64,000 nt of DNA from Falciphora oryzae (Eukaryota > Ascomycota > Sordariomycetes > Magnaporthales > Magnaporthaceae), in assembly GCA_000733355.1 (NCBI GenBank), contig JNVV01000068.1, positions 1-64,000 of the forward strand, written 5' to 3'. A program made the translations under genes and the position numbers. Each line of letters starts with the position of its first letter. The stretch's first letter is position 1. Under the pieces are notes generated by a model. That model saw only the letters and a program-made list of their open reading frames with translations, was not told the DNA's origin and did not search any database. Positions 31,238 to 40,650 of this stretch are shown one piece after another.

Positions 31238-32427
31238 ATGTCCGGGCTCCGGCGCTCCAACTCGTCGGCCATCGGCAAGCTGTTCCTGAACGGCAAGTAC
31301 TCAGACCTCGTCATCAAGTGCCAGGGCGCCGAGTTCCGAGTCCACCGGGCCATCGTCTGTCCGCAGTGCCCATTTTTTGATACGGCCTGCAGTGGAGGGT
31401 TTAGGGTGGGCAATCACTTCTTTTCTTTCTCTCTCTCTCTTATTACTTCGCATTTGTCTTTCCCATCCAGCCCTGGCCCTCGTGACCACATCGTGTGAAT
31501 GAACTTTGATGTCTTTTCCGTTCAAAACTTCTCCTCGATATACCCAGCACTTTTCGTCTCTTCTCAGTCATTGTATGCATCCCGACCGTCGATCACTCCT
31601 CATTTTAGCCAACCAACGATAAATCCCCGTTGCTGATTTACACGCCCCTCGTGGGCAGCCAGGAGGAATATGAGGGCATCATCGAACTGCCAGAGGACCA
31701 GCCAGATATAGTACAAAAATTCCTCGAGTTCTTGTACACCGAGGACGTGGCCGATCCCGACTTTCTAGAAAGCTCACCAACAACACCCGCCTCACGGTCA
31801 AGCCCGCGCCTGGGGTTCCAGCTTGCCATCGCGGGGCTGCCCGCCGACGAGCACCACCACCACGAACAGCAAGGATCGGCACGCCATCACCAGCAGCAAC
31901 ACTCGACAAGAGGCCAAAGAAACACAAGAAGCCACTACACAGCAAGCGGCTCCTCAGCCTCGGTCTCAGCAACACCAGCCATGCACCACGGCGAGCCGCC
32001 GACCCCAAGCGGCAACGCGATCGAAAGCCTGTACTCGTACATGCGGCTGTACGCCATCGCGGACAAGTACGGCGTGCCCGCCCTGGCCGACCTGGCCGCG
32101 GACCGCTGGGAGCGCGTGGTGCGCAGCGGCCGGCGCGGCGGGTGGCGCAGTGTCCTCGACTGGGGCGCCGACCCGCGCGTGGCCGACGTGCTGCTCGAGC
32201 TGTTCGACTCGACGCCGCCGTCGTGGACCGTCGCGGCCACCTCGGCCACCTCGCACGAGGACAGGCTGCGGGGCCTGGTGTGCGACCTGGTCGCGTCGTG
32301 CTACGCCGCCGCTAGGCAGAACGTCCGGCCTGTCATGATGGCGCACCCCGAGTTCGCGGTTGGGGTGCTGGATAGGGTGATGGGGATTACGGATGATCCC
32401 CCTGACATGGGGTTTTTGCCTCCTTGA
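31238..32427 (+). CDS. BTB/POZ-domain protein, 2 exons
   Basis: A fungal stand-alone BTB protein of 310 residues. Such proteins dimerise and some act as Cul3 adaptors, but there is no second recognisable domain here. Exon 1 is 31238-31405 and exon 2 is 31663-32427. The 257-bp intron uses a weak GTGGGC donor and a CCAG acceptor, chosen because it yields the continuous BTB sequence CSGGFREEYEGIIELPED. BTB features are GKYSDLVIKCQGAEFRVHR, CPQCPFFDTAC, IVQKFLEFLYTEDV, then SLYSYMRLYAIADKYGVPAL. A His/Gln-rich low-complexity insert (EHHHHEQQGSARHHQQQ) separates two BTB helices. The domain call is firm; the intron boundaries are moderately sure. Confidence 0.85.
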
Positions 32428-32903
32428 GGGTGGGAGTTAGCTGTTGATGGAACAAGTTTCTTATGTTTCTTATGTATTATTTTTCAAGGCTCTTTCAGCG
32501 GGAGGGACCGTGTATTTGAGTGGTCTAGACATGTGAGCCTCGGTTCTTGGGAAAGGGCTGAAGAATAAAAACTTGGAATAACAAGGGGGTTGCTGATCCT
32601 GTCGCAAGCCCCACGATGCGTCAAGTGCCTGGTAGAAAGTGCCATCTTTCAACGAGCAGGGTTACAGGCAGATGTGGAGGCGTTTCTCATACTCATGCCA
32701 AAACTGCAGCTTTCACATGAAGGCTGGCTTGAGCTATGTCAGAGTGATGGAGAGGGATGAACAAACGCGTAAAGAAATAATTCTTTTGTTTAGTGACAGA
32801 CTTGCCAGAATTATAGCCTTTCTCATGAGGTCACACTGTAAACTCATGGCGATGAACGGAAAGATATCAAGTTTTTTTTTATCACCCGTGGCTTCTGTCG
32901 TGA

Positions 32904-32947
<44 letters not shown>
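32904..32947. repeat. T25-A19 homopolymer palindrome
   Basis: Twenty-five T are followed without a spacer by nineteen A, a perfect self-complementary AT tract. It could extrude as a cruciform or mark two retroposition tails joined head-to-head. Tract length in an assembly is error-prone. Confidence 0.8.
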
Positions 32948-33320
32948 CGATGCTAATGTTGGTGGTTTTCTGTTTTCCGTCCAAGCACCCTCAGTAGAAC
33001 GGCAGCCCAAACTGATTCTTCTGGCTTTCAACTTTGGAAAAGCTTTGTGGATGTTAAAGTGGCTGATGCCGTGGGGTTGCGGCCTGTTGCTATCAAGCCT
33101 TGTCTTGTAACTGATCGGTGCTTTCTCTATTGCCGGACTTCTGCTGGTTCTCGTGGCCGTACATCTCCACTTGCACGTTCCCCGTGCCAGCTCGTGAAAA
33201 ATATAGCTGGGCGTGAGCTGGCACTAGGTGACAACGGACCGAGAGTCTATGGCTCCTTCCCGCCCGAGGCCTTACCATCCCAAGCCCGCCGTCTTCCAAC
33301 AAATAGTTCTGGGGAACCAC

Positions 33321-33394
33321 GGACGGTGTAGTTGAATGCGGCACGGTCGCCACACACCTGAGGTCGTCAGTTCGGGTTCGGGTGAGAACCCCTG
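33321..33394 (+). other. degenerate tRNA-like / SINE-like segment
   Basis: GGTGTAGTTGAATGCGGCAC resembles a tRNA D-arm/box A (compare tRNA-Val GGTGTAGTTGG), and GGTCGTCAGTTCGGGTT resembles the T-arm/box B start, at about the right spacing. The T-stem and acceptor stem do not pair properly, so this is not a functional tRNA by eye. It could be a tRNA pseudogene or the head of a SINE. Confidence 0.3.
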
Positions 33395-34346
33395 TGCGAT
33401 TGACGAGAACTCCGATCACCACAAAAGAAGTAAACCCCTACGAAGGGGTTTCGTGGTCGAGTACCCAAAGTTACTCGGTGAGCTTTTTGATATTTTTTTT
33501 TCTTTGTTTTGTATGGTATTTTGTCCATTCTCAAGCTTTGGTGGTAGTAGCTCCCAAGGCTGCCGTGGGAACTGCGGAGGCAACAAATGTTTTTCTTTTT
33601 TTTTCTTTTCTTTTCTCCCTTTTCTAGTTTTCTAAAGCGCGCCGCCCAACATTGCGATGGGCTTCATGGAGGTATCAAGCGAGAAAGATAAGGCACATGG
33701 TTGTTGGAAGCGCTGGCATCTTTTCTATCTGTTGCGGCCGTCCTCGTGCTTGCATTTGTCATGCGGTTCCGGCCACAGGAAGCATTGGTGACGGCAAATC
33801 GGCACGCGGGCTGGGGAGTAAAAAAACCCATGATGCACTTTGGACCCGATCATAAAATAATGTTTCTGGAAGTAGCCAATAAGGCCCGAGATCACGGTGA
33901 CGTTTGTGTCGGACAAGACTGATATTAACCCTCTTCTGCTGACGATGGTTTGCTTTCTTGGCACCGGGTTCAAAGTGCGCCAGCAACAAGAAGCGGACGT
34001 CGTTCTAGCCGCGCCACAGGAGGCTTGGACTTGCGGCAGGATGGATCGCAAATCAACGCCGCCGGAATGGCCGACAGCCTGTAGGTGCCGGCGCGCAAAA
34101 CTGCATCAATGCTGTCAGCACGACGAACGACGAAGCGTCAGACAGCCAGATATCACGCGTAGCACGAAAAAAACGAAGAGAGTAAAGATGGCTGGTCACG
34201 CAGGAAGCAATGACCTGGGATTGGAGGGAGGACCTCGGTGCGTGCTGGGCAGACACGAAGGCTGAACAAGAGGCCGTTCGTGGGTGGTGGCCTCGCATAC
34301 ACTGCGTAAGATGGCTGCATGGCGCTAGTCCTAGAACGGAAATCGC

Positions 34347-34382
34347 AGGAATGATTCATTGTGATCAGGATGAATCATTCCT
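34347..34382. promoter_or_regulatory. 13-bp inverted repeat carrying TGATTCA half-sites
   Basis: The arms AGGAATGATTCAT (34347-34359) and ATGAATCATTCCT (34370-34382) are perfect inverted copies around a 10-base spacer. Each contains ATGATTCAT (or its complement), one mismatch from the Gcn4/AP-1 site ATGACTCAT. It lies about 190 bp upstream of a TATA-like box and 0.8 kb upstream of the bZIP basic region, so autoregulation is an inference worth testing. Confidence 0.5.
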
Positions 34383-34536
34383 CGGGTTTCCTAATACGGG
34401 TAGCAATGCGCTCGAGCCAAGCACAAGCCCCAGACCAAGGCTAACCCAAATAGGCTTCTGGCACCAGGCAGTCCCTAGAATCCGGCAGGCCTCTGCTTGT
34501 TCCGACCCTCCAGCACAGCCTCCCTAGGCCTCCAGG

Positions 34537-34543
34537 TATAAAG
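34537..34543 (+). promoter_or_regulatory. TATA-like box upstream of the bZIP gene
   Basis: TATAAAG is followed by a pyrimidine-rich region. If it is the core promoter, transcription starts near 34565-34600 and the first ATG in the transcript is at 34739, which opens only a short upstream ORF. Confidence 0.4.
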
Positions 34544-34658
34544 AACGGTTGCCACCTCGCCTTGGGCCATCATCATTCTGATTGAATCCATCATCACATC
34601 CCAAACTGGCCATCACGCGGCACTCCCTCCCCAAGCGCTCAGTCCCAACACTCTCTAG

Positions 34659-35607
34659 TGTGGGCCTCATTTAAATCGAGGCCCCTCCGCTATCTTCGTG
34701 TCTCTCCCAGAGCACATCGTCGACGAAAATAGTTGGCAATGTCTTACAACCGGAGCTGCGTCCTGGCTGCCCGCCTCAGGCAGTAACCGCGACTTCTGCT
34801 ACGATGAAAATCAGCAGTTGACCGTGAACTTTGAGGACGGCGGTGACCTAACGTCATCGCTCTTTGATCTTTCTTCCTACTCGCATCATTTTGAAGATCC
34901 CGCCTGCGCCCCAGTTATCCCCGACCTTTCCAACCCGACCCTCGACTTCCTCGACCAGGCCTTGTGGGACTCGGCCGCTGCAACGTTGGATCCCGCGACT
35001 GTCTTTGCCTCAGTCCCGCCTGTTCCCGCCCCAGCTCTGCAAAGTCCCGACTCGTTCGGCGATGTGGAGACGACGCCTTCCCTTGCGTCGAGCGTCTCTT
35101 CACTGAGTACGTTGCCATCTCCAATGTTTTTGTGCCTCGCCAACACCCGGCTAACAAAATCGCGACACAGGCCCGAAGGAGCCCCTTGGCGACAACCTTT
35201 TGTTCGGCGACCTCGCCGTCGCGCCCTCGCCCGCCCGCAATGCCTCTTCCAGCCCCGCAGTCGTCGCCGAGAAGCCCCGCGCCTCTTCTTCCACCAAGAC
35301 AAGCAAGAACAAGAAGACGCCCCCCGCGCCCGCCATGTCCGTCTTCTCGGTGAACACGGCCGGCGGCAGGAAGCGGTCGCGGGAGCAGTCCACGGGCGAC
35401 GAGGACGACGACGCGGCGCTGGCGGACAAGCGGCGGCGCAACAACGCGGCGGCCGCAAAGTACCGCCAGAAGAAGCTCGACCGCATCTCGGAGCTCGAGG
35501 AGGCCGTCGCCGACGTCTCCAAGGAGAGGGACGAGCTGAAGCTGCAGCTGGCCAGGAGGGACGAGGAGATCAGGATCCTGAGGGAGATGCTCATGGCTAA
35601 GAAGTAG
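34659..35607 (+). CDS. bZIP transcription factor, 5' end unresolved
   Basis: The 3' exon (35171-35607) encodes a typical bZIP: basic region DKRRRNNAAAAKYRQKK, then a leucine-zipper-like helix (ISELEEAVADVSKERDEL...ILREMLMAKK) at the extreme C-terminus. The 64-bp intron 35107-35170 (GTACGT...CACAG, branch GCTAAC) joins SVSSLS to PKEPLGDN. The upstream exon encodes an acidic, Ser/Leu/Asp-rich, activation-domain-like region (FEDGGDLTSSLFDL, NPTLDFLDQALWD). Its frame is open from 34659 but has no ATG before the bZIP. The options are a far-upstream exon (ATG 34351, intron 34400-34710, which keeps frame as PNT-EHIVDE), a non-AUG start, or an internal start at 35335. The basic region differs from Cpc1/Gcn4 and Cys3 as I know them. 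Coordinates give the open stretch, not a proven start. Confidence 0.75.
34739..34786 (+). promoter_or_regulatory. upstream ORF of 15 codons in the bZIP leader
   Basis: ATG...TAA encodes 15 residues (MSYNRSC...RLRQ) in a different frame from the bZIP. It overlaps the 5' end of the frame that carries the activation-like region. With a second ORF of five codons (34804-34821) it resembles the uORF layout of Gcn4/Atf4-type mRNAs, but only if transcription starts near the TATA-like box. Confidence 0.4.
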
Positions 35608-36630
35608 TTGGCATTCCGCCGGTTCCTTGTTTAGCGTCAATTCGATTTCACGTCTCCTTCATTGTTGAATACCCATGCTCTCGCAAGTTCCCCTGATCTG
35701 TTAGACTGTCCGAGCTCGACTTGATGCTATCACAGCGTCCAAATACGCCACGCCAGAAAGACGAGCATGCCACTGCACATAGATGGCAACCGACAAGCGC
35801 ATTGCTGTGTGCTGACAGAAATTTTCTCCAACAAAATGTAATTCTTGGGCCAGTCCGTCAGCAGCCACACCAACGGCAAACCCAAGTTATGACACAGCCG
35901 GCGCTGATTCCTGCCTTGTCCTTGTTATTGTATTTATGGGGGCAAGCCTTGCCATGATACCTGAAGGCGCGAAGATCGAGGTTCCTTCAACTGAGACGTG
36001 TGGAAACGCCTCTATCCCTCGGGGATTGGTTGCGGCCGCCCTCCTCGTTGCTGTTTCCTTTCCCAAGTGCTATTTTTTATTTTATTTTATTTTATTTTAT
36101 TTTTTTTTCCTCGACGGGCTATTTCCTTTCCGGCATTCTATTTATCTTCTAGCACCTCGGTTAATTTCCGGTATGCTATTTTCTATTGCCTTTCTCGTGT
36201 CCTATTTCCCCACCTGGTGTATTATTTCCTTTCCAGAGTGCCGTCTGCTTCCCAGCTATTATGATAGTTGCCCGATGGGTCGCCTGGCCATCGACTCAAG
36301 TGCTGTTCGACTTGCATAGGTAGGGTGGTAGGTAAAATTTATCCCTGACAGCAAATGGGTGATTGATCCGCAACTTCGCTCCTTGGGCACAACAACAAAA
36401 AGGATGAATTAGGAAAAACCCGCCTGGATGAGATAGGGGTCAGGTAGAGAAAACTCGGATATTAGCAGCAAGAACGCTCGAAACCTTGCGCGGGAAAAGG
36501 AAAGGTTAGGCTAAATACAGCAGCGGACATAAAGGTCGGTCGTCCGCATCTCACAACGCCAGGAGTTGGATAATATCACTACCCCCCTCAAAGGACGAAC
36601 CGGTGGTCCACCTCCTGTAGTCATTGAAAA
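35608..36630. other. intergenic region with a TTTTA microsatellite
   Basis: This 1.0-kb stretch is 3' to both the bZIP (+) and the NLR relic (-). It contains a (TTTTA)n tract at about 36074-36102 ending in T runs. No gene is supported. Confidence 0.5.
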
Positions 36631-39600
36631 TTAGCCCCCGCCGCCCTCTAAAAGAAGCCGCGCGGTCTCAAAGTTACCTCTACGAGATGCGCATTCCAAG
36701 GGGCCCGTGGAGCCAGCTGAAAAATTAACATCCGCTCCATGCTGAATAAATAGCTTTACCATTGTAAGGCGTTGGCCGTAAAGTGCTGCAAAAAGGGGGT
36801 GGATATCCAATCCATGATTGCCGACACAATTGGTCTGCGCGTGGTGTTCCAAAAGAACCCTCGCGGCACCGGTATCGCCACAACCGTTGCCGTCGCGAAA
36901 CATGAGCACGCTTCGGGATCTGCACTTGCCTGTAGCAGTAGGCGCACGGTTTGAGCGTGGCCAGTCCATGTTGCGAGAGAAAGCGCGTTGTTGTAGGAGG
37001 CTGGAAGCTCCTTGGCTCCTTCTGGACGGATTAGGTGTTTCGCGACCTCCCAAAGCTCGTAATCGCAAGCAATGTCGAGTCCAGCAGGATCTTGATGAAT
37101 GGTGAATCCGGCATTAAAGCTCTTCTTAAGGTGAAGCCATATAGCGAAGCCATATATCCTCGCCTTGCTTGGTGCAGAGAAATTCCAACATCATTTTTTC
37201 TGCGGGTGACGCTTCCCTCTGATTGATCGAATAGAGCAAATGGGTGACCAGGCCGAATAGGTCTGCGGCTGCAAGGATCTCCGTCCCTCGGACCCCGCTG
37301 GAGGCGTCTGCTGCGCTCGTGAAGTAGGCGATGAAGATGCCTGCAATAGTCAGACGCGCTGTGGGCATGATGAAGTCGGGCCTTTGGTCGTAGATGTATT
37401 CCTCAACGGAGAAGTGGGCCAGCTGGAGGCGCTGCGCTCCCCGCCATGTTGTCGTGATGGATACTAAGCCCGGGCAGTATTGCACTACTTCTTCCGGACG
37501 AGGCATCCCGTCCGAATAGCTGAAGGACCATGATTGCCCATCGGAACGAACAGCCAGCAAGTCCACGGCCTGTTGAACCGTTGGAGGCCCATCGAGAAAA
37601 ATGGGGATCTGAAGCAGGCGGAAGGCCTTGGATTGGCGGTTCGAAGGAATGTTTCGGATGATGCGGTCGTAGGTCTCGTTCAGATCCTTGGGCAAGGTCT
37701 TCAAGGCATCCTGCAGCTCCTGGCGATCAAGACATCCCTCAAGACTGTCCAGCTGGCAAGCTGCCCATCTGAACCTACATCTCAACGTATCGTGTCAGCG
37801 TGTCGGAGGGAGAAGGGAGATGGTGCGGGTCGCGAAGCCAGGGGGACCCTTTTAAAAACCTACATCCCATCCGCTTTATCTCCAATCGTGGCCCTAATAT
37901 CCTCCAAAACGTCGGGTGCGTTTGTCCATCGCTCGAATCCAGACTTCGGGTCGTTGAGCCGAGTGGAAACGTAAGCTGTGATATCGGCGTTAACGGCCTG
38001 CTTGTTGTGCGTGCTGAGCGGGATGCAGCTGTCGTCGCCGATCAGTGAAGGGATATTCTTCACAAACTCCCCCTCGGACCTGCTGGTTATGAAAAGCTGG
38101 ACGTGATGTGGGCCTGACTCCGACGGTATGGTACATAGCCAAGTAATCCATTGAAGGAGGGTCTTCCTCTCTTTGCATTCGTCCAGCGCATCTATCAGAA
38201 TTCAAACGCTGCCAGCGAGCTCCAACATCCTCTGAAGACACTCCGATAGTGCCTCATCGTTGGGTTGCCCCGTGCCCTCTTGGTGGGATTCGTATAGTTC
38301 GTGCAGCGCTCCTGCACAGGCTGGTCGTTTTTTTTTTTTTTTGAGAGCTGGAAGACTAGCGCGCGACACAGGCCGTCAATTGTTTGCTTCGTACTGTCGT
38401 TGAAGTCAAAGTAAAAGTCGATGATGGCCCGGTCCTCCAGCGTGGCTATGTGGTCGAGTACAGTGGTGGCGAGCACGGTTTTACCACAGCCAGGCTGGCC
38501 GTGTAGCCATATATGCCGACGTGCACCGAGAGTCCACTGGCAAAACTCAGTGCTGTTTAGCAGCCATTTGCCAGTGCCCTGATGTCGAAGCCTTCTTGCC
38601 TTGTTGATGTTGGTCCACGTGTCTGGGGGATGAAGCCATCTCTTGATCGCACGGCTGCGCTGCTCGGCCCCGGCGTCCTCAACCATCACCTTGGTCTCCC
38701 GGATGTCCTGTTTCATGACCCCGACGTCTTCTTGGACTTTTCGTGCAGTCAAATGTCAGGAGGGAAAAAAATGGTAGATAGGAGAGGCATAGAAGCAGCG
38801 CAAGGCGGCTACAACTAACCAGACTTTGGAGCATCGGCGAGCTTTTCCTGCGTATCAACACTCTTGGGCGAGAGGCCCTTTAAAAGATCCCCTGCGTAGG
38901 CAGCCGCCATCATGGCTGCGAACCCTTGCCACTGGTCGTTGTTGTGTGTGTCGGCGTAGTCACAGATACCGCGGATCGCCAAGCATGGGAAGTGGTTCGC
39001 CAGGCCAGCCGTCTCCATCTCGACGCACAGAATACCTTGTTCCCGAGCCAAATAGTCCCTGTCCTCCGCGTTCTTCTTGAGCGAGTTGGATGACCCGACC
39101 AGTCCATAGTGGACGAGAAAGTTGCTCCCCCTAGAGGCCTTGCGTTGGTCTCGTTGAACCACAAATTCCGAATCACTGCAGGTGCCCCCTTTGCAATTCT
39201 CGTGGGTGAAGTCAGACCGATAGAGTCGGTCGCTGGCTTGAAGTGGACGGCCAAATTCCTCCTGTGTTTCGGCAATTCCTGTCTTTGCTATCTCGTCGGC
39301 TAGTACTTGCTTGACCTTTTCGTCGAGCCTGTGGCCGAAACGCCTGTACTTGGCCCTCAGTCCGGCCACTGCTGTCAAAAGCAGCTGCGGCGGCTGGTTC
39401 AGATGCCCGGTCGGTTGAAAAGGCTGATTTTGGATGTCCTTGCCGAAATCGAACTGGGCAACGCCGCCCTCTCCGCTATCGTCCGAGCTGCTGACGATAA
39501 CATCGCCAAGGTGGATGTCTCGTTCCTTTCCATACGGCACGCCCCCGGCGATTCCGACCATTAGTCCAACCCGGACGTTCGGGAAGCTGTTCACCATGTC

Positions 39601-39837
39601 CCTCGCGACGGTCGCAGCGGGAGTCGTGCCGTACTGCTTGTGCGGCAAGACGGCGATGACGATGCTGTGCGGCCCGATCCGGCCGAAGGCGTAGCTGTTT
39701 TCGTCCCGCTCGCCGACTCCGGGCGTCTCCCTCTCGCTGAAATCCTCTTCGAGGAACATCTGTGCCGCCAGCAACTCTGTTTCGAGGGCACAAATCCAAC
39801 CGATGGTATAGATTTTTGGATCAGCCGTGTCCACCAT
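36631..39837 (-). pseudogene. broken NLR-type gene: PNP_UDP + NACHT + winged helix + ankyrin
   Basis: Fungal NLR-like STAND proteins combine an N-terminal effector domain with a NACHT NTPase and repeats. Here exon 1 (39837-38820) encodes an intact PNP_UDP nucleoside-phosphorylase-like domain (KIYTIGWICALETELLAAQ, GIAGGVPYG, LGDVIVSSS, CVEMETAGLANHFPCLAIRG). An 83-bp intron (38819-38737) leads to the NACHT, with Walker A HGQPGCGKT and Walker B ILIDALDEC. A further intron (37863-37775) restores DGM-FRWAACQLDSL before the winged-helix part (YDRIIRNIP, LAHFSVEEYI). Ankyrin-like repeats end the gene. Breaks: an A15 tract inserts lysines, a one-base shift near 38310, an in-frame TGA at 38204-38202 just before Walker B, and further shifts near 37130 and 36880. 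The gene cannot encode the full protein as written; sequencing error cannot be excluded for single-base shifts. Confidence 0.8.
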
Positions 39838-40650
39838 TGCGACGAAGAAGGGGGAATCGATAGATCGGGGCAACGATGAGTCGGCGCAGTTCAGGGTCGC
39901 GGCCAAGAGACAGGGCAGCGTGTAAGTGAACTGGGTTCCATCCTTCCACTTTTACCCTCAGCCCAGGCTGAATGGAACGGTTACCTCTGTATGACCATCT
40001 CCAAGAATCGAGCCTGCGCCTGCATGGATTGGGCGTTTTGGTTAGGCAACGAATGGTTGAGCCAGCCGGGTGCCCATGTCGTATGCGACGAATAGACGAG
40101 CAGCGCCCGCCTGTTTGGAGGGACATATCGGTGGATGATCGAGCCCGCGCCGCGCGTATGCATTTTGGTGCTTTGGTGAGGCGACGAATCGACGTGGCTG
40201 GCCATTTGTTTTAACCCTGTAGGTAGCCGCTGATTCGACCCAGATTTCCGTTTGGGCTTGGAGGCGTCCGCCACGGGATCAAATCTTTGCTATCCATGGG
40301 GGGATTTAATGAACATCAGGGAGGGGAGTAGAGAGACGTTGGTTCCTATCCTCTCACGCCTCTCAAGTGCTGTTGATACGCTAACAAACATGCTCTAATT
40401 TTCAGGCGGAAGCGTTTTCGCTTTCTTTTTACGCTAAGGTTTCAGCTCCAGCAGTGAGCTGTAAATTGTGAATAAATTCTGTGATAGCACGATTTGTTTA
40501 TGGTTTAAACCTGCTAGGCAGAAGCGATGCTGGGGTTGCCGCGGCAGCCACAGCGGTTAGAAATACGGACGGCTGCCAGCTGAGCCAGCAACGAGCTGAA
40601 TTTGTCCAAAACGTCCCACACAAAAGAGACACTTCTGGCAAACGCATACC
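39838..40650. other. divergent spacer, NLR relic / kinesin-like gene
   Basis: A 0.8-kb region between divergent genes. The ORF continuing upstream of the PNP_UDP start on the minus strand begins only with TTG. No motif is recognised. Confidence 0.45.

Larger units (their letters stand above)
32428..34346. other. 1.9-kb intergenic region with T25-A19 palindrome and tRNA-like stretch
   Basis: No protein gene is supported. It holds a T25 run fused to an A19 run (32904-32947), a degenerate tRNA-like segment (about 33321-33394), a perfect short hairpin AACCCCT-ACG-AAGGGGTT just downstream (about 33434-33450), and T-rich tracts around 33496 and 33597. Confidence 0.5.

Noticed and set aside
38202..38204. 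TGA in the NLR relic read as a RIP (C-to-T) mutation
   Set aside because: RIP would be expected to give many CpA to TpA changes and lower GC; the surrounding exon stays GC-normal with one stop, so RIP is not supported.
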